Positions 43,152 through 51,079 of a DNA stretch of 64,000 bases are shown one piece after another; positions within the stretch are counted from its first letter, which is position 1, and each line of letters opens with the position of its first letter. A program made the position numbers and the translations under genes. Under the pieces are notes generated by a model that was not told where the DNA came from, searched no databases, and was given only the letters and a program-made list of their open reading frames with translations. The DNA comes from Tabrizicola sp. GTDB taxonomy: Bacteria > Pseudomonadota > Alphaproteobacteria > Rhodobacterales > Rhodobacteraceae. Where the stretch lies: contig NZ_JALHQD010000009.1 of NCBI RefSeq assembly GCF_022842145.1, positions 62,001-126,000 of the forward strand, written 5' to 3'.

Positions 43152-43540
43152 CAGACCCCGACCTCGGGTCCGGGGCAAGGGAGCGGCTTGTCGCTGGATT
43201 CGACCTCGTAAAGCTCTTCGCCAGGCTGGCTGTCGGTCGACAGGGCGACGAGCGCCCCGTCCTTCAACCAGAAGGTCCAGCAATGCGGGACCGGGTCGTA
43301 TTCGTAGACAAAGCAGATGTCGTCCTCTTGCGGATACCAGCTGCCGTATTGGCAGAGGTCGGGCGAGACCGACCAGCGGACCTTGCGGTCGGGCAGGTAT
43401 TCCTCGGTACCGAAGACATAGTCGAGTTGGCGGTAGGTCACGGTCTTGCCGGTGACATGGGCATCGAACTGGTCGGCCGTCATCGGGATTTCAGCAAGCG
43501 CGGGGGAGGCGAGGAGGAGGGCGAGCCAAAGGGAGCGCAT
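43151..43540 (-). CDS. secreted four-cysteine protein, array copy 3
   Basis: A 129-residue protein and a good reference copy. Signal peptide 1-16 (MRSLWLALLLASPALA). Mature motifs are MTADQFDAHVTGKTVTY, FGTEEYLPDRKVRW, GSWYPQEDDICFVYEY, HCW and PLPCPGPEVGV. Four Cys suggest two disulfides. It starts one base after the stop of copy 2. Many Asp/Glu and aromatic residues are spread as in a small beta barrel or sandwich. Confidence 0.88.
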   Translation of the reverse strand: MRSLWLALLLASPALAEIPMTADQFDAHVTGKTVTYRQLDYVFGTEEYLPDRKVRWSVSPDLCQYGSWYPQEDDICFVYEYDPVPHCWTFWLKDGALVALSTDSQPGEELYEVESSDKPLPCPGPEVGV

Positions 43541-43541
43541 G

Positions 43542-43943
43542 TCAGACCCCTACGTCCGGGCCGGGGCAGGCGAGCGGGTCTCTCGATCGGCCGGTTTCGC
43601 GGATTTCGATCGGCGCGGAACTGCCCGAGCCGAGTTCGGTGGCGGTGCCACGGAGACCTTCGCCGTCCTGGAAGATATGCCAGCAGGCCGAAAGGCGGCC
43701 GTCGGGGTAGGCGAAGCAGATCTCGTCGGTTCGGGCAAACCAGAGGCCGTCGAAGCAGGGTTCCCCCTCGAAGGCCCACCGAAGGGTGCGGTCCGGTCCG
43801 TAATCGGCCGAGCCGCGTTCGCCGGTGCTGTAGACGTAGGTGACCGTATCGGTGCCGACATGGGCGGCGAAGGCATCGGCTGTCAGCGGAGTATCAGCCA
43901 GGGTCGGGCCGGCCAGAAGGCAGGCAAAGACAGCCGCGCGCAT
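43542..43943 (-). CDS. secreted four-cysteine protein, array copy 2
   Basis: A 133-residue protein. Signal peptide 1-16 (MRAAVFACLLAGPTLA). Mature motifs are LTADAFAAHVGTDTVTY, YGPDRTLRWAFEGEPC, GLWFARTDEICFAYPDG, ACW and ACPGPDVGV. It shares RWAFEG with copy 1, suggesting these two are the closest pair. A longer frame upstream belongs to noise across copy 1 and the alkB-like region. TGATG overlap with copy 1. Confidence 0.87.
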   Translation of the reverse strand: MRAAVFACLLAGPTLADTPLTADAFAAHVGTDTVTYVYSTGERGSADYGPDRTLRWAFEGEPCFDGLWFARTDEICFAYPDGRLSACWHIFQDGEGLRGTATELGSGSSAPIEIRETGRSRDPLACPGPDVGV

Positions 43944-44335
43944 CAGACGCCGACGTCCGGTCCGGCGCAGGGCAAGGGGCCGCCGTCGCGGGAGGATTCC
44001 AGGATCTCCCAGCCGCCGCCGTCGCCCATGTAGCGACCGCGGATCTTGCCGTCTTCCAGGAAGTAGAGCCAGCAGGCCGCGCCGGGTTCGTTTTCGTATT
44101 CGAAGCAGATCTCGTCGTCCTTCTGATACCATACGCCGTAGATGCAGAGGTCGCCCTCGAAGGCCCAGCGGACGCGGCGGTCGTCGAGGTATTCCTCGGT
44201 GCCGAAGAGGCCGTCGCCGTAGTCGTAGGTGATGGTATCGCCGCGGGTGGCGGCGTCGAATTGATCGGCGTTGAGCGGGGTCTCGGCGAAGGCCGGGGTC
44301 GAGGAGAGGATCAATGAGACGAGAAGAATGCGCAT
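43943..44335 (-). CDS. secreted four-cysteine protein, array copy 1 (first in operon)
   Basis: A 130-residue protein. Signal peptide 1-17 (MRILLVSLILSSTPAFA). Mature motifs are LNADQFDAATRGDTITY, FGTEEYLDDRRVRWAFEG, GVWYQKDDEICFEYEN, ACW and PLPCAGPDVGV. ACGGAG precedes the ATG, the only copy with a free-standing ribosome site. It lies 56 bases after the AlkB-like gene on the same strand, so the array may be read through from it or from a promoter in that gap. Function unknown. Confidence 0.88.
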   Translation of the reverse strand: MRILLVSLILSSTPAFAETPLNADQFDAATRGDTITYDYGDGLFGTEEYLDDRRVRWAFEGDLCIYGVWYQKDDEICFEYENEPGAACWLYFLEDGKIRGRYMGDGGGWEILESSRDGGPLPCAGPDVGV

Positions 44336-44391
44336 CCGGGGCTCCGTAGGAAATTGTCGGGAGAGTGCCAGACCTGCGCCCGGTTGGCCAG

Positions 44392-45453
44392 TCAAGCCGC
44401 CGTGTCCGCAGGGGCCGGGGCGGGTGGGGAATTCCGCAGGCGGGCAAGGTGCGGGGCCATCGCGCGACGCCAGAGGCGGGGAGCAAGGGCGAGCATGCAG
44501 GCCAGCGGCAGGGGCCAGGGCAGGCGCGGCGCGGCGTCCGGCAGCCGAAGCGCGGGGAAGGGGCGCGAGGGGTGGACGTGGTGGTCGGAATGGCGCGGGG
44601 CGTTCAGCATCAGGGCCGAGGTGAACCAGTGGGCGGTGTTCCAGCTGTGCCCCAGGCCCACGGGTTCCACCTTGCCGCCGGGCAGGCGGGCGCGCGTGAG
44701 GCCGTAGTGCTGGACGTAGTCCGACAGCAGGATCTGGCTTTGGGCGTGCAGGGCAAGGCCGGTCCAGACCAGAAGGCCCGGCAGGCCCGCAATCAGGGTC
44801 GCAAGGACAAGGGCCACCGCGCTGCCAGTCAGGTAAAGCGTGTAGGGGTGGAGGCCGGTATGGGTTTTGCGCAAGGCGGTCTCGGCGCGGGCGCCTGCGC
44901 GGAAGCTGCCGATCCAGGCGCGGCGGGCAAAGCGGTAGAAGCTTTCGCCGTCGCGGGCGGTGTTGGGATCGTCGCGCGTGGCCACCGCGCGGTGGTGCAC
45001 GAGGCGGTGGGCGCTAGCGTGCTGGCCAAAAAGGATCGCCGCGTAACAGGCCGCGCCCAAGCGGAAGAGGCTGCGCTGCGGGCGGTGGATCAGTTCATGC
45101 GCGGCAGGGTGGGCGACTTGGCCGAGCCAGAAGCCGGTGGCGCAAAAGAGGAGGACCTTTTCGCCCGCATCCAGCCCGCTGTCGCCGGCGATGGCCCAGG
45201 TGGTGACAGGCAGAACGGCGAACGCTCCGAGGCCCACCGCGACAAGGAGGGCATCGGCCGCGGGAAACTCGGCGTCTTCGGCGGTTCCTGCGGTCACGGG
45301 GACAAGCTGGTCGAGGAGCAGCGTGAGGACGCCCATGTAGAGAAAGGCCGCCCAGAGCCAGGCCCCGCCCTGAGCGACCCCGAACGCAAGGAGCGGCAGC
45401 GGCAGGAGGGCCGCGAAGGCGAAGGCGGTCAGGGGCAGGGGGCGGGCTTGCAT
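44392..45453 (-). CDS. AlkB-like alkane/fatty-acyl membrane hydroxylase (di-iron)
   Basis: A 353-residue integral membrane protein with six or more hydrophobic segments. Histidine boxes of the AlkB/desaturase superfamily are HPAAHELIHR (about 112-121), SAHRLVHH (about 146-153) and PRHSDHHVHP (about 285-294), plus the SDYVQHYGL motif typical of alkane hydroxylases. It should hydroxylate a terminal methyl of an alkane or alkyl chain using O2 and rubredoxin electrons; no rubredoxin gene is nearby. A GMC alcohol oxidase and aldehyde dehydrogenase pair about 30 kb away could complete the route. Confidence 0.9.
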   Translation of the reverse strand: MQARPLPLTAFAFAALLPLPLLAFGVAQGGAWLWAAFLYMGVLTLLLDQLVPVTAGTAEDAEFPAADALLVAVGLGAFAVLPVTTWAIAGDSGLDAGEKVLLFCATGFWLGQVAHPAAHELIHRPQRSLFRLGAACYAAILFGQHASAHRLVHHRAVATRDDPNTARDGESFYRFARRAWIGSFRAGARAETALRKTHTGLHPYTLYLTGSAVALVLATLIAGLPGLLVWTGLALHAQSQILLSDYVQHYGLTRARLPGGKVEPVGLGHSWNTAHWFTSALMLNAPRHSDHHVHPSRPFPALRLPDAAPRLPWPLPLACMLALAPRLWRRAMAPHLARLRNSPPAPAPADTAA

Positions 45454-45503
45454 CAGGGCTTGGTCCGGAGAAAGCTGGCGGGCAGTAGGGTGCAGGGACG
45501 GCT

Positions 45504-45818
45504 ATGCCGGACAACTTGGGCGAAACGCTGGCGCTTGCAACTGCAATGATGGCGCTGGCGGCGGCTGTGGCCTACGGGCGGGGTTTCGCGACGCGGGACG
45601 TGGCGGGCACGACAGGGGCTGCGGTCAAGACGGTCTCGACGGGCCTGCTTTCGGCACTGGCGCTGGTGATGCCCTTTGGCTGCTGGTTCTGGATCCCGCT
45701 GGGGCTTGCCCTGGGCGCGTTGGGCGATCTTTCGCTGGCGCGTATGGGGGGGCGGCGTCTGGCCTTGGCCCTGGAGCGCGGGTCTGACGGCCTTCCAATG
45801 CGGGGGCAAAGGGACTAG
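45504..45818 (+). pseudogene. truncated YhhN (lysoplasmalogenase-like) remnant
   Basis: A 104-residue open frame. The segment AAVKTVSTGLLSALALVMPF then GLALGALGDLSLAR matches the N-terminal half of YhhN membrane proteins (usually about 210 residues), including the GD-x-x-L-A-R motif. After LAR the sequence turns polar and stops; no second half with further membrane helices exists before ftsY 30 bases later. A deletion during fusion with the ftsY leader is the simplest reading. It could still be translated as a short membrane protein. Confidence 0.6.
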
Positions 45819-45848
45819 GTGAAAGAAAACAGCCCGGAGAGCCTGCCC

Positions 45849-47027
45849 ATGTCGTTCTTCAAGAAGCTCAAGGAGCGGATGTTCCGGTCTTCGGACAAGA
45901 TCGGCGAGGGGCTGGAGGCGCTGGTCTCGGAGGGGGCGGAGGACGTCAAGGACCCGGGGCAAGCGATCCCCGAGCCGGTGCTGGACGTGAGCCAGGCCGT
46001 CGCGCCGGGCCTGCCGGAGGTTGACGAGCCCGAGGCCGCCGCGTCCATTGACCCGGCCCCTGCCGCCCGTCGCGCCGCTTCGGTCGCGCCCCAGCCCGAG
46101 TCCCGGACCCAACCCCAACCCGAGCCCGAGCCGGAGGCCGCCAAACCCGGCCTTCTGGGGCGGCTTTTCGGGCGGGTGGCGGTCGAGGAGCCTAAGCGCG
46201 TCCTGGACGATGCCATGCTGGAAAGCCTGGAAGAGTTGCTGATCCAGGCCGACATGGGCGTCGACACGGCGGTCAGGGTGACGGCGAACATCGCCGAGGG
46301 GCGGTTCGGCCGCAGGATTTCCACCAGCGAGTTGCGCGCGGCACTGGCGGCGGAAGTCGCCCGGATCATGGAGCCGGTGGCGCGGCCGATGCCCTTGTAT
46401 CCGCAGAAGCCTCAGGTCGTGCTGGTCGTGGGCGTGAACGGGTCGGGCAAGACGACGACGATCGGCAAGCTGGCGTCGCAGTTCAAGGCCGCGGGCAAGA
46501 CCGTGGTGATTGCGGCGGGCGACACCTTCCGGGCGGCTGCGGTGGAGCAGTTGCAGATCTGGGGCCAGCGGGCCGGGGTGCCGGTGCTGACCGCGCCGGA
46601 GGGGTCAGACCCGGCCTCGCTGGCGTTCGACGCGCTGACCAAGGCGCGGGCAGATGGCGCGGACCTTCTGATGATCGACACCGCGGGGCGCTTGCAGAAC
46701 CGGCAGGACCTGATGGAGGAGTTGGCGAAGATCGTGCGGGTGATCCGCAAGGTCGACCCGACGGCGCCGCACAACACTCTGTTGGTGCTGGACGCGACGA
46801 CGGGGCAGAACGCGGTGGCGCAGGTCGAGATCTTCCGCAAGATCGCCGATGTCTCGGGGCTGGTGATGACCAAGCTCGACGGCACGGCCAAGGGCGGCGT
46901 CCTTGTGGCGCTGGCCGACAAGTTCGGGCTGCCGATCCATGCCATCGGCGTCGGCGAGCAGATCGACGACCTGGCGCCCTTCGACCCGGAGGAGTTCGCC
47001 CGCGCGCTGGTCGGGGCCGAGGGGTGA
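45849..47027 (+). CDS. ftsY: signal recognition particle receptor FtsY
   Basis: A 392-residue protein. A variable acidic, Pro/Glu-rich A domain (about 1-105) precedes the NG domain. GTPase motifs are VVGVNGSGKTTTIGKLASQF, DTFRAAAVEQLQIW, LLMIDTAGRLQNRQDLMEEL and TKLDGTAKGG. It docks ribosome-SRP complexes at the inner membrane. Start 45849 (MSFFKKLKERMFRSSDKIGE) matches the family and follows GGAGA. The gene heads a chain of overlapping genes ending with yciB. Confidence 0.97.
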   Translation: MSFFKKLKERMFRSSDKIGEGLEALVSEGAEDVKDPGQAIPEPVLDVSQAVAPGLPEVDEPEAAASIDPAPAARRAASVAPQPESRTQPQPEPEPEAAKPGLLGRLFGRVAVEEPKRVLDDAMLESLEELLIQADMGVDTAVRVTANIAEGRFGRRISTSELRAALAAEVARIMEPVARPMPLYPQKPQVVLVVGVNGSGKTTTIGKLASQFKAAGKTVVIAAGDTFRAAAVEQLQIWGQRAGVPVLTAPEGSDPASLAFDALTKARADGADLLMIDTAGRLQNRQDLMEELAKIVRVIRKVDPTAPHNTLLVLDATTGQNAVAQVEIFRKIADVSGLVMTKLDGTAKGGVLVALADKFGLPIHAIGVGEQIDDLAPFDPEEFARALVGAEG

Positions 47028-47938
47028 TCCGGGCGGGGCTTTTCGCGCTGCTGCTGGCTTCGCCGGCGGGGGCGGAAAGCTTCTGTGCAACGGCTTGGGA
47101 GAAGGTCGCGGCCGGATTGACGGCCCTTGGCACGGTCAGCGGCAGCGTGGCGCAGGACGGCGACTGGTGCGTTGTTCAGGGCGCGGTTCTGGACCTTGAC
47201 GGGCCGTACCTGCCGGATTGGCACGTGGACCGGCTGCGGTTCCGCGGCGCGGCGCTGGGCTGGCTGGTGGACGGCACAGGTGCTCCGGACGGGCTGGAGA
47301 TCGGCGTCGAGGGGCTGCGGCTGGTGGTCCAGACCGGCGATGCGCAGATGGACTGGCTTTTGGCGGCGCAGGCGCGGCCGAATGCGATCCGGGCCGAGGC
47401 TTCGCTGGCCTGGGATGCGGCGGCGCGGGAGTTGCGGCTTGAAGGGCTGAGCATCGACTTTCCGGGCGAGAACCTGGTGGAGCTTTCGACTGTCGTGGCC
47501 GGGGTGGACCTGTCCTCGACCGGGGCGATGCAGATGTCGGCCACAAGTTTTGCGGTGACCGAGGCGGACCTGGCGGTCACGACACATGGTCTGTTCGAAT
47601 GGTATCTGCTGATGGCGGTGGGGCCGAGCGTTCTGCCGACCGAGGGCGACATGGAGGCCGCGGCGGAGGGTCTGCGGGCCGCGATGCGCGCCGCTGTGGC
47701 TGACCTGCCCGGGATCAGTTTTTCGGACGCCAGCAAGGCTGCGCTGGGCGCGCTGATTGGCGAACTGCCAAACCCATCGGGCGACCTGGTGGTGTCCTTG
47801 CGGTCCGAGGCCGGTTTCGGGCCGTCGCGCCTGATGCCTTGGGCGATGACCGGGGTGCCAAAGACTTTGGCCGAGGCGGCGGGGGTGCTGAACGGCGTCA
47901 CCGTCGAGATCGGATGGACCCATGCCGATGCTCCGTAA
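47024..47938 (+). CDS. secreted protein of unknown function, paralogue A
   Basis: A 304-residue protein starting at a GTG that overlaps the ftsY stop (GTGA). Signal peptide 1-17 (LFALLLASPAGA). The mature N-terminus has CATAWEKVAAGLTALG and WCVVQGAVLDLDGPYLPDWH then VDRLRFRGAALGW. This block reappears in the next gene, so the two are diverged tandem duplicates. No known domain was recognised. A long amphipathic beta-rich repeat layout suggests a periplasmic or outer-membrane-associated role (inference). Confidence 0.75.
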   Translation: MIRAGLFALLLASPAGAESFCATAWEKVAAGLTALGTVSGSVAQDGDWCVVQGAVLDLDGPYLPDWHVDRLRFRGAALGWLVDGTGAPDGLEIGVEGLRLVVQTGDAQMDWLLAAQARPNAIRAEASLAWDAAARELRLEGLSIDFPGENLVELSTVVAGVDLSSTGAMQMSATSFAVTEADLAVTTHGLFEWYLLMAVGPSVLPTEGDMEAAAEGLRAAMRAAVADLPGISFSDASKAALGALIGELPNPSGDLVVSLRSEAGFGPSRLMPWAMTGVPKTLAEAAGVLNGVTVEIGWTHADAP

Positions 47939-48794
47939 GATCGGACTTCTGGGGCTGCTTGCAGGGCCGGTTGCGGCGGAGCCTGCGGGCTGCCCCGAGC
48001 TTGCAGCGGCGCTGGAGGGCCTGACAGGGTATCAGGTCACCGCCCCTCCCGCGGGGCCGGAAGGCGGGTGGTGCGTCTTTGACCGGGCGGTGCTGAAGGC
48101 GGAAGGCGGGCCGGATTTTGCAGCAGAACGGTTGCGGCTGCGTGGGGAGCTGGCCGATGGCGCGCTGGTGGAACTGGCGGTGGAGGCGGACGGGGTCCGA
48201 CTGGCGCCCGGCCTTGGGCAGCGGGACCTGGACCCGGTTCTGCGTGAGACGCTGCGGTTTCAGACGGCGGCGGTGGCGTTCGTTGTGACGGTCGGCCCCG
48301 AGGGGCTGGGGCTGCGGGGCGGGGTGGTTCGGCTTTCGGGCGGAACTGAGCTGAAGGTCGAAGCGGATCTGGCGGGGGCGGGGTTGTCGGCGGGGTCGCT
48401 TCTGCTGGGGCGGCTGACCTGGGCGCGGCTGGACTGGCGGAACGATGGAAAGCTGTTGCGGCCGGTGACGGAGCGGTGGGGCGAAAGTCTGGTGGACGGC
48501 GCCCTTGGCGGAAAAGCGGTCGATGCCGCGCGACTGGCGTTGCAGCATATGGTCCTAAACCTGCCGACGTCCCTGCTTCCGGAAGATGGGAAGGACAGGC
48601 TGGACGACGTGCTGGACGCCGTGCCGCAAGGCCGGGGGCGGGTGTTCCTGGAGTTCCGCTTGGCCGAGGGGATCGGTGCGGCGCAGGTCGCCGTAGCGAT
48701 GCTGTCCGGAGACCCGCTTGGCCCGGAGGCTCTGGCGCGGTTGTTCGCCGGGGCAGAGCTGGCGGTGGACTGGCAGCCGGGGCTGGTCCCTTGA
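47922..48794 (+). CDS. secreted protein of unknown function, paralogue B
   Basis: A 290-residue protein overlapping paralogue A by 17 bases. Signal peptide 1-19 (GLLGLLAGPVAA). CPELAAALEGLTGYQV, WCVFDRAVLKAEGG and ERLRLRGELADG align with paralogue A, including the paired cysteines. ATG 47922 or 47928 could start it. Downstream the two proteins share overall length and pattern but little identity. Function unknown; conservation of the pair next to ftsY and yciB would be informative. Confidence 0.75.
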   Translation: MPMLRKIGLLGLLAGPVAAEPAGCPELAAALEGLTGYQVTAPPAGPEGGWCVFDRAVLKAEGGPDFAAERLRLRGELADGALVELAVEADGVRLAPGLGQRDLDPVLRETLRFQTAAVAFVVTVGPEGLGLRGGVVRLSGGTELKVEADLAGAGLSAGSLLLGRLTWARLDWRNDGKLLRPVTERWGESLVDGALGGKAVDAARLALQHMVLNLPTSLLPEDGKDRLDDVLDAVPQGRGRVFLEFRLAEGIGAAQVAVAMLSGDPLGPEALARLFAGAELAVDWQPGLVP

Positions 48795-49690
48795 CCGAAT
48801 ACCTGCGGTCGATCGAGGGGACGCCTGCGGGGCATGACATGGCCTTGGCGCTCGCGCTTCTGGCGGCGGTGCTGCATGCGCTGTTCGGGGCGTTGCAGAA
48901 GGGTCGGCATGATCCCTGGCTGTCACGGGCGGCCATCGACGCGAGTTACGGGGTGATCGCGCTGCCCTTCGCGCTGTTCGTGGTGCCCTGGCCCGAGCCG
49001 CACATGTGGCCGATCTTCGCAGGCGCCGTGCTGATCCACATCGTCTACAAGGTCTTGCAGGCGATGACCTATACGCGGGGAGCCTTCACCGTAGTCTATC
49101 CGGTGGTGCGTGGGACGGGGCCGTTCTTCACGGTGATCGGGGCGGGGATCGTCTTTGGCGAGACCTTTGCGCCCGGCCAGTGGGCGGGGCTGGCGCTGCT
49201 GGTGGGCGGAATCCTGGGGCTGGCGGTCTGGAACCTGACCCATGTCACGGTGGACCGGGCGACGATGGTCCCCGCACTGTGGCTGGCGGTGGCGACGGGG
49301 GCGATGGTGGCGGTCTACACCACCTATGACGCCTACGGCATCCGGGCGACGGCGGACCCGTTCACCTTCCTGGCGTGGTTTTTCCTGCTGGACGGCATCT
49401 TCATCCCGCTGGTCACGCAGCGCCGCTGGCGGCAGCTTCCCGCCGCCGAGATCGTGCCCTTGCTGAAGCGGGGTGTTCTGGGGGCTTTCGTCGCCTATTT
49501 CAGCTTCGGCTCGATCATGCTGGCGACCCGGCTGGACAAGGTCGGCGAGGCGGCGGTGTTGCGCGAAACCTCGACCGTATTTGCCGCCTTGATCGGCTGG
49601 CTGGTTCTGGGCGAGAAGGTGGGGCCCGTCAGGGCAGGTCTGATGGCGCTGATCGCCGTTGGCGCAGTGATCATGGAATGGGCGGGATAA
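48791..49690 (+). CDS. DMT-superfamily (EamA) membrane protein
   Basis: A membrane protein with ten hydrophobic segments: LLAAVLHALFGALQKGRHDP begins the core, VYPVVRGTGPFFTVIGAGIV ends the first EamA half, and TRLDKVGEAAVLRETSTVFA lies in the second. The TTG at 48791 overlaps the previous stop (TTGA) and gives 299 residues; ATG 48839 would give 283. The upstream start is preferred because the chain of overlaps continues and the extra residues lead straight into the first helix, but this is uncertain. Likely a metabolite transporter. Confidence 0.8.
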   Translation: MTEYLRSIEGTPAGHDMALALALLAAVLHALFGALQKGRHDPWLSRAAIDASYGVIALPFALFVVPWPEPHMWPIFAGAVLIHIVYKVLQAMTYTRGAFTVVYPVVRGTGPFFTVIGAGIVFGETFAPGQWAGLALLVGGILGLAVWNLTHVTVDRATMVPALWLAVATGAMVAVYTTYDAYGIRATADPFTFLAWFFLLDGIFIPLVTQRRWRQLPAAEIVPLLKRGVLGAFVAYFSFGSIMLATRLDKVGEAAVLRETSTVFAALIGWLVLGEKVGPVRAGLMALIAVGAVIMEWAG

Positions 49691-50298
49691 TGGCCGAGCG
49701 GAAGATCAACCCGATACTGAAGCAGGTCCTGGAGCTGGGACCGACGATTCTGTTCTTCCTGGTCTACATGCGGATCAAGGACGACAGCTACAGCTTCGCG
49801 GGGACCGAATATTCTGGCTTCATTGTGGCAGCCCTGATTCTGGTGCCGCTTCTGCTCGCTTCGACCTTTACGCTGTGGTTGTTGACGGGAACGATCAGCC
49901 GGATGCAGATATTCGTGGCCGTGATGGTGATCTTTTTCGGCGGGCTGACTGCCTGGTTCAACGACGAGCGGTTCTTCAAGATGAAGACCACCATCGTCTA
50001 CGGGACTTTCGCGGTGATCCTGGGGATCGGGTTGATGCGCGGGAAAAGCCTGCTGCAATGGGTGATGGCCGAGGCTCTGCCCATGAAACCAGAGGGTTGG
50101 ATGATCTTGACCCGGCGGCTGACGGTCATGTTCGCAGCGCTGGCCGTGGTGAACGAGATCATCTGGCGGACCCAGTCGACCGAGCTTTGGGTCAAGCTGG
50201 AGACCTTTGCGATGCCCGCGGCATTGTTTCTGTTCCTGATGGTAAACTTCATGGCACTGCAGCGCTTCATGATCGAGCCCGAGGCCGGGAAGGACTGA
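49690..50298 (+). CDS. yciB: YciB/IspZ inner-membrane septation protein
   Basis: A 202-residue protein with about five membrane helices. NPILKQVLELGPTILFFLVY at the N-terminus, MVIFFGGLTAWFNDERFFKM and NEIIWRTQSTELWVKLETFA are the family blocks. YciB affects cell-envelope integrity and septation, interacting with divisome proteins in E. coli. TAATG overlap with the DMT gene shows coupling. The ftsY-to-yciB stretch reads as one envelope/secretion operon. Confidence 0.94.
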   Translation: MAERKINPILKQVLELGPTILFFLVYMRIKDDSYSFAGTEYSGFIVAALILVPLLLASTFTLWLLTGTISRMQIFVAVMVIFFGGLTAWFNDERFFKMKTTIVYGTFAVILGIGLMRGKSLLQWVMAEALPMKPEGWMILTRRLTVMFAALAVVNEIIWRTQSTELWVKLETFAMPAALFLFLMVNFMALQRFMIEPEAGKD

Positions 50299-50394
50299 CC
50301 GGAGCGGGGCAAATGCCGCGCTTGGGGCCGCGTTCTGCCGCAGGTCTGCCTTGATGCGGGGCTAGACCTTTCGGCAAGACAGAAGGGTCCTGCC

Positions 50395-51027
50395 ATGTAT
50401 CGCTCTCCGCTTGATCTCGTCCGCATCTTCCTCAGCCTGTTCCAGGACCTGCCGCCGATGTCGCGGTCGCTGTACCTGCCCGGCGCGGTGCTGCTGATCG
50501 GTTATCCGCTGCTGTCGGTGCTGCTGGGTCCGGATCATAACGGCCAGGCCTTCGCCACGGCTTTCCTTGCGGCGCTGGCGGTGCGGATCGGTATGGGGTT
50601 CGAGGGCATGGTGCGGCGGATGCTGACCCGCTATTCGGCTACTCAATCGGTGGTCTTCGCGCTGATCTTCGCCTGTGCGCCGCTGGCCGTGCTGGCGATG
50701 GTCGATGATCCGCTGTGGTGCCAGCGCATGCAGAGCATGTTCTATGTCGTGATTGCCGGTGTCTTCCTGCAGGACGTGCTGAATGGTCGCAGCACCACCG
50801 CCGCCAGCTTCTGGCCGGACGAGGAGATGCGCGCCCACCTGCCGAACCTGACCAAGATGATGGTGGTCTACAACTTCACCTTCCTCCTGCTGAACGAAAC
50901 CATGATCCGTTTGGTCGAGCCGTCGCAGTGGCTGCTGTTCTGGGCCGTGCTGCCGGTGATCGGCCACATGGTGCTGCGTGCCATGGTGCTGACGGTGATC
51001 AACCTGGACGACGGCCAGGCGGTCTGA
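50395..51027 (+). CDS. multi-pass membrane protein of unknown function
   Basis: A 210-residue protein with five or six hydrophobic helices (LYLPGAVLLIGYPLLSVLLG, VVFALIFACAPLAVLAMV, MVVYNFTFLLLNETMIRLVE, WLLFWAVLPVIGHMVLRAMV). The amphipathic N-terminus is MYRSPLDLVRIFLSLF. No family was recognised. It lies 96 bases after yciB and is followed by a symmetrical terminator shared with the convergent TPR gene. Confidence 0.75.
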   Translation: MYRSPLDLVRIFLSLFQDLPPMSRSLYLPGAVLLIGYPLLSVLLGPDHNGQAFATAFLAALAVRIGMGFEGMVRRMLTRYSATQSVVFALIFACAPLAVLAMVDDPLWCQRMQSMFYVVIAGVFLQDVLNGRSTTAASFWPDEEMRAHLPNLTKMMVVYNFTFLLLNETMIRLVEPSQWLLFWAVLPVIGHMVLRAMVLTVINLDDGQAV

Positions 51028-51053
51028 GGGTTTTTGCAGACACCGACGATACG

Positions 51054-51078
51054 AAAGGGCGCCCCGGAGGCGCCCTTT
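51054..51078. terminator. bidirectional intrinsic terminator
   Basis: AAAGGGCGCC/GGCGCCCTTT (10-bp stem, CCGGA loop) has A-runs and T-runs on both sides. It serves the membrane protein gene (+) and the TPR gene (-), which converge here. Confidence 0.85.
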
Positions 51079-51079
51079 G

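Noticed and set aside
43551-44486. A 314-codon minus-strand frame covering array copies 1 and 2
   Set aside because: Only its last 134 codons are copy 2; the rest is out of frame with copy 1, which has its own signal peptide and conserved domain.
48476-48790. Upstream extension of the DMT transporter frame
   Set aside because: It overlaps paralogue B in another frame and has antisense-like Gly/Arg composition; the membrane protein begins at or after 48791.
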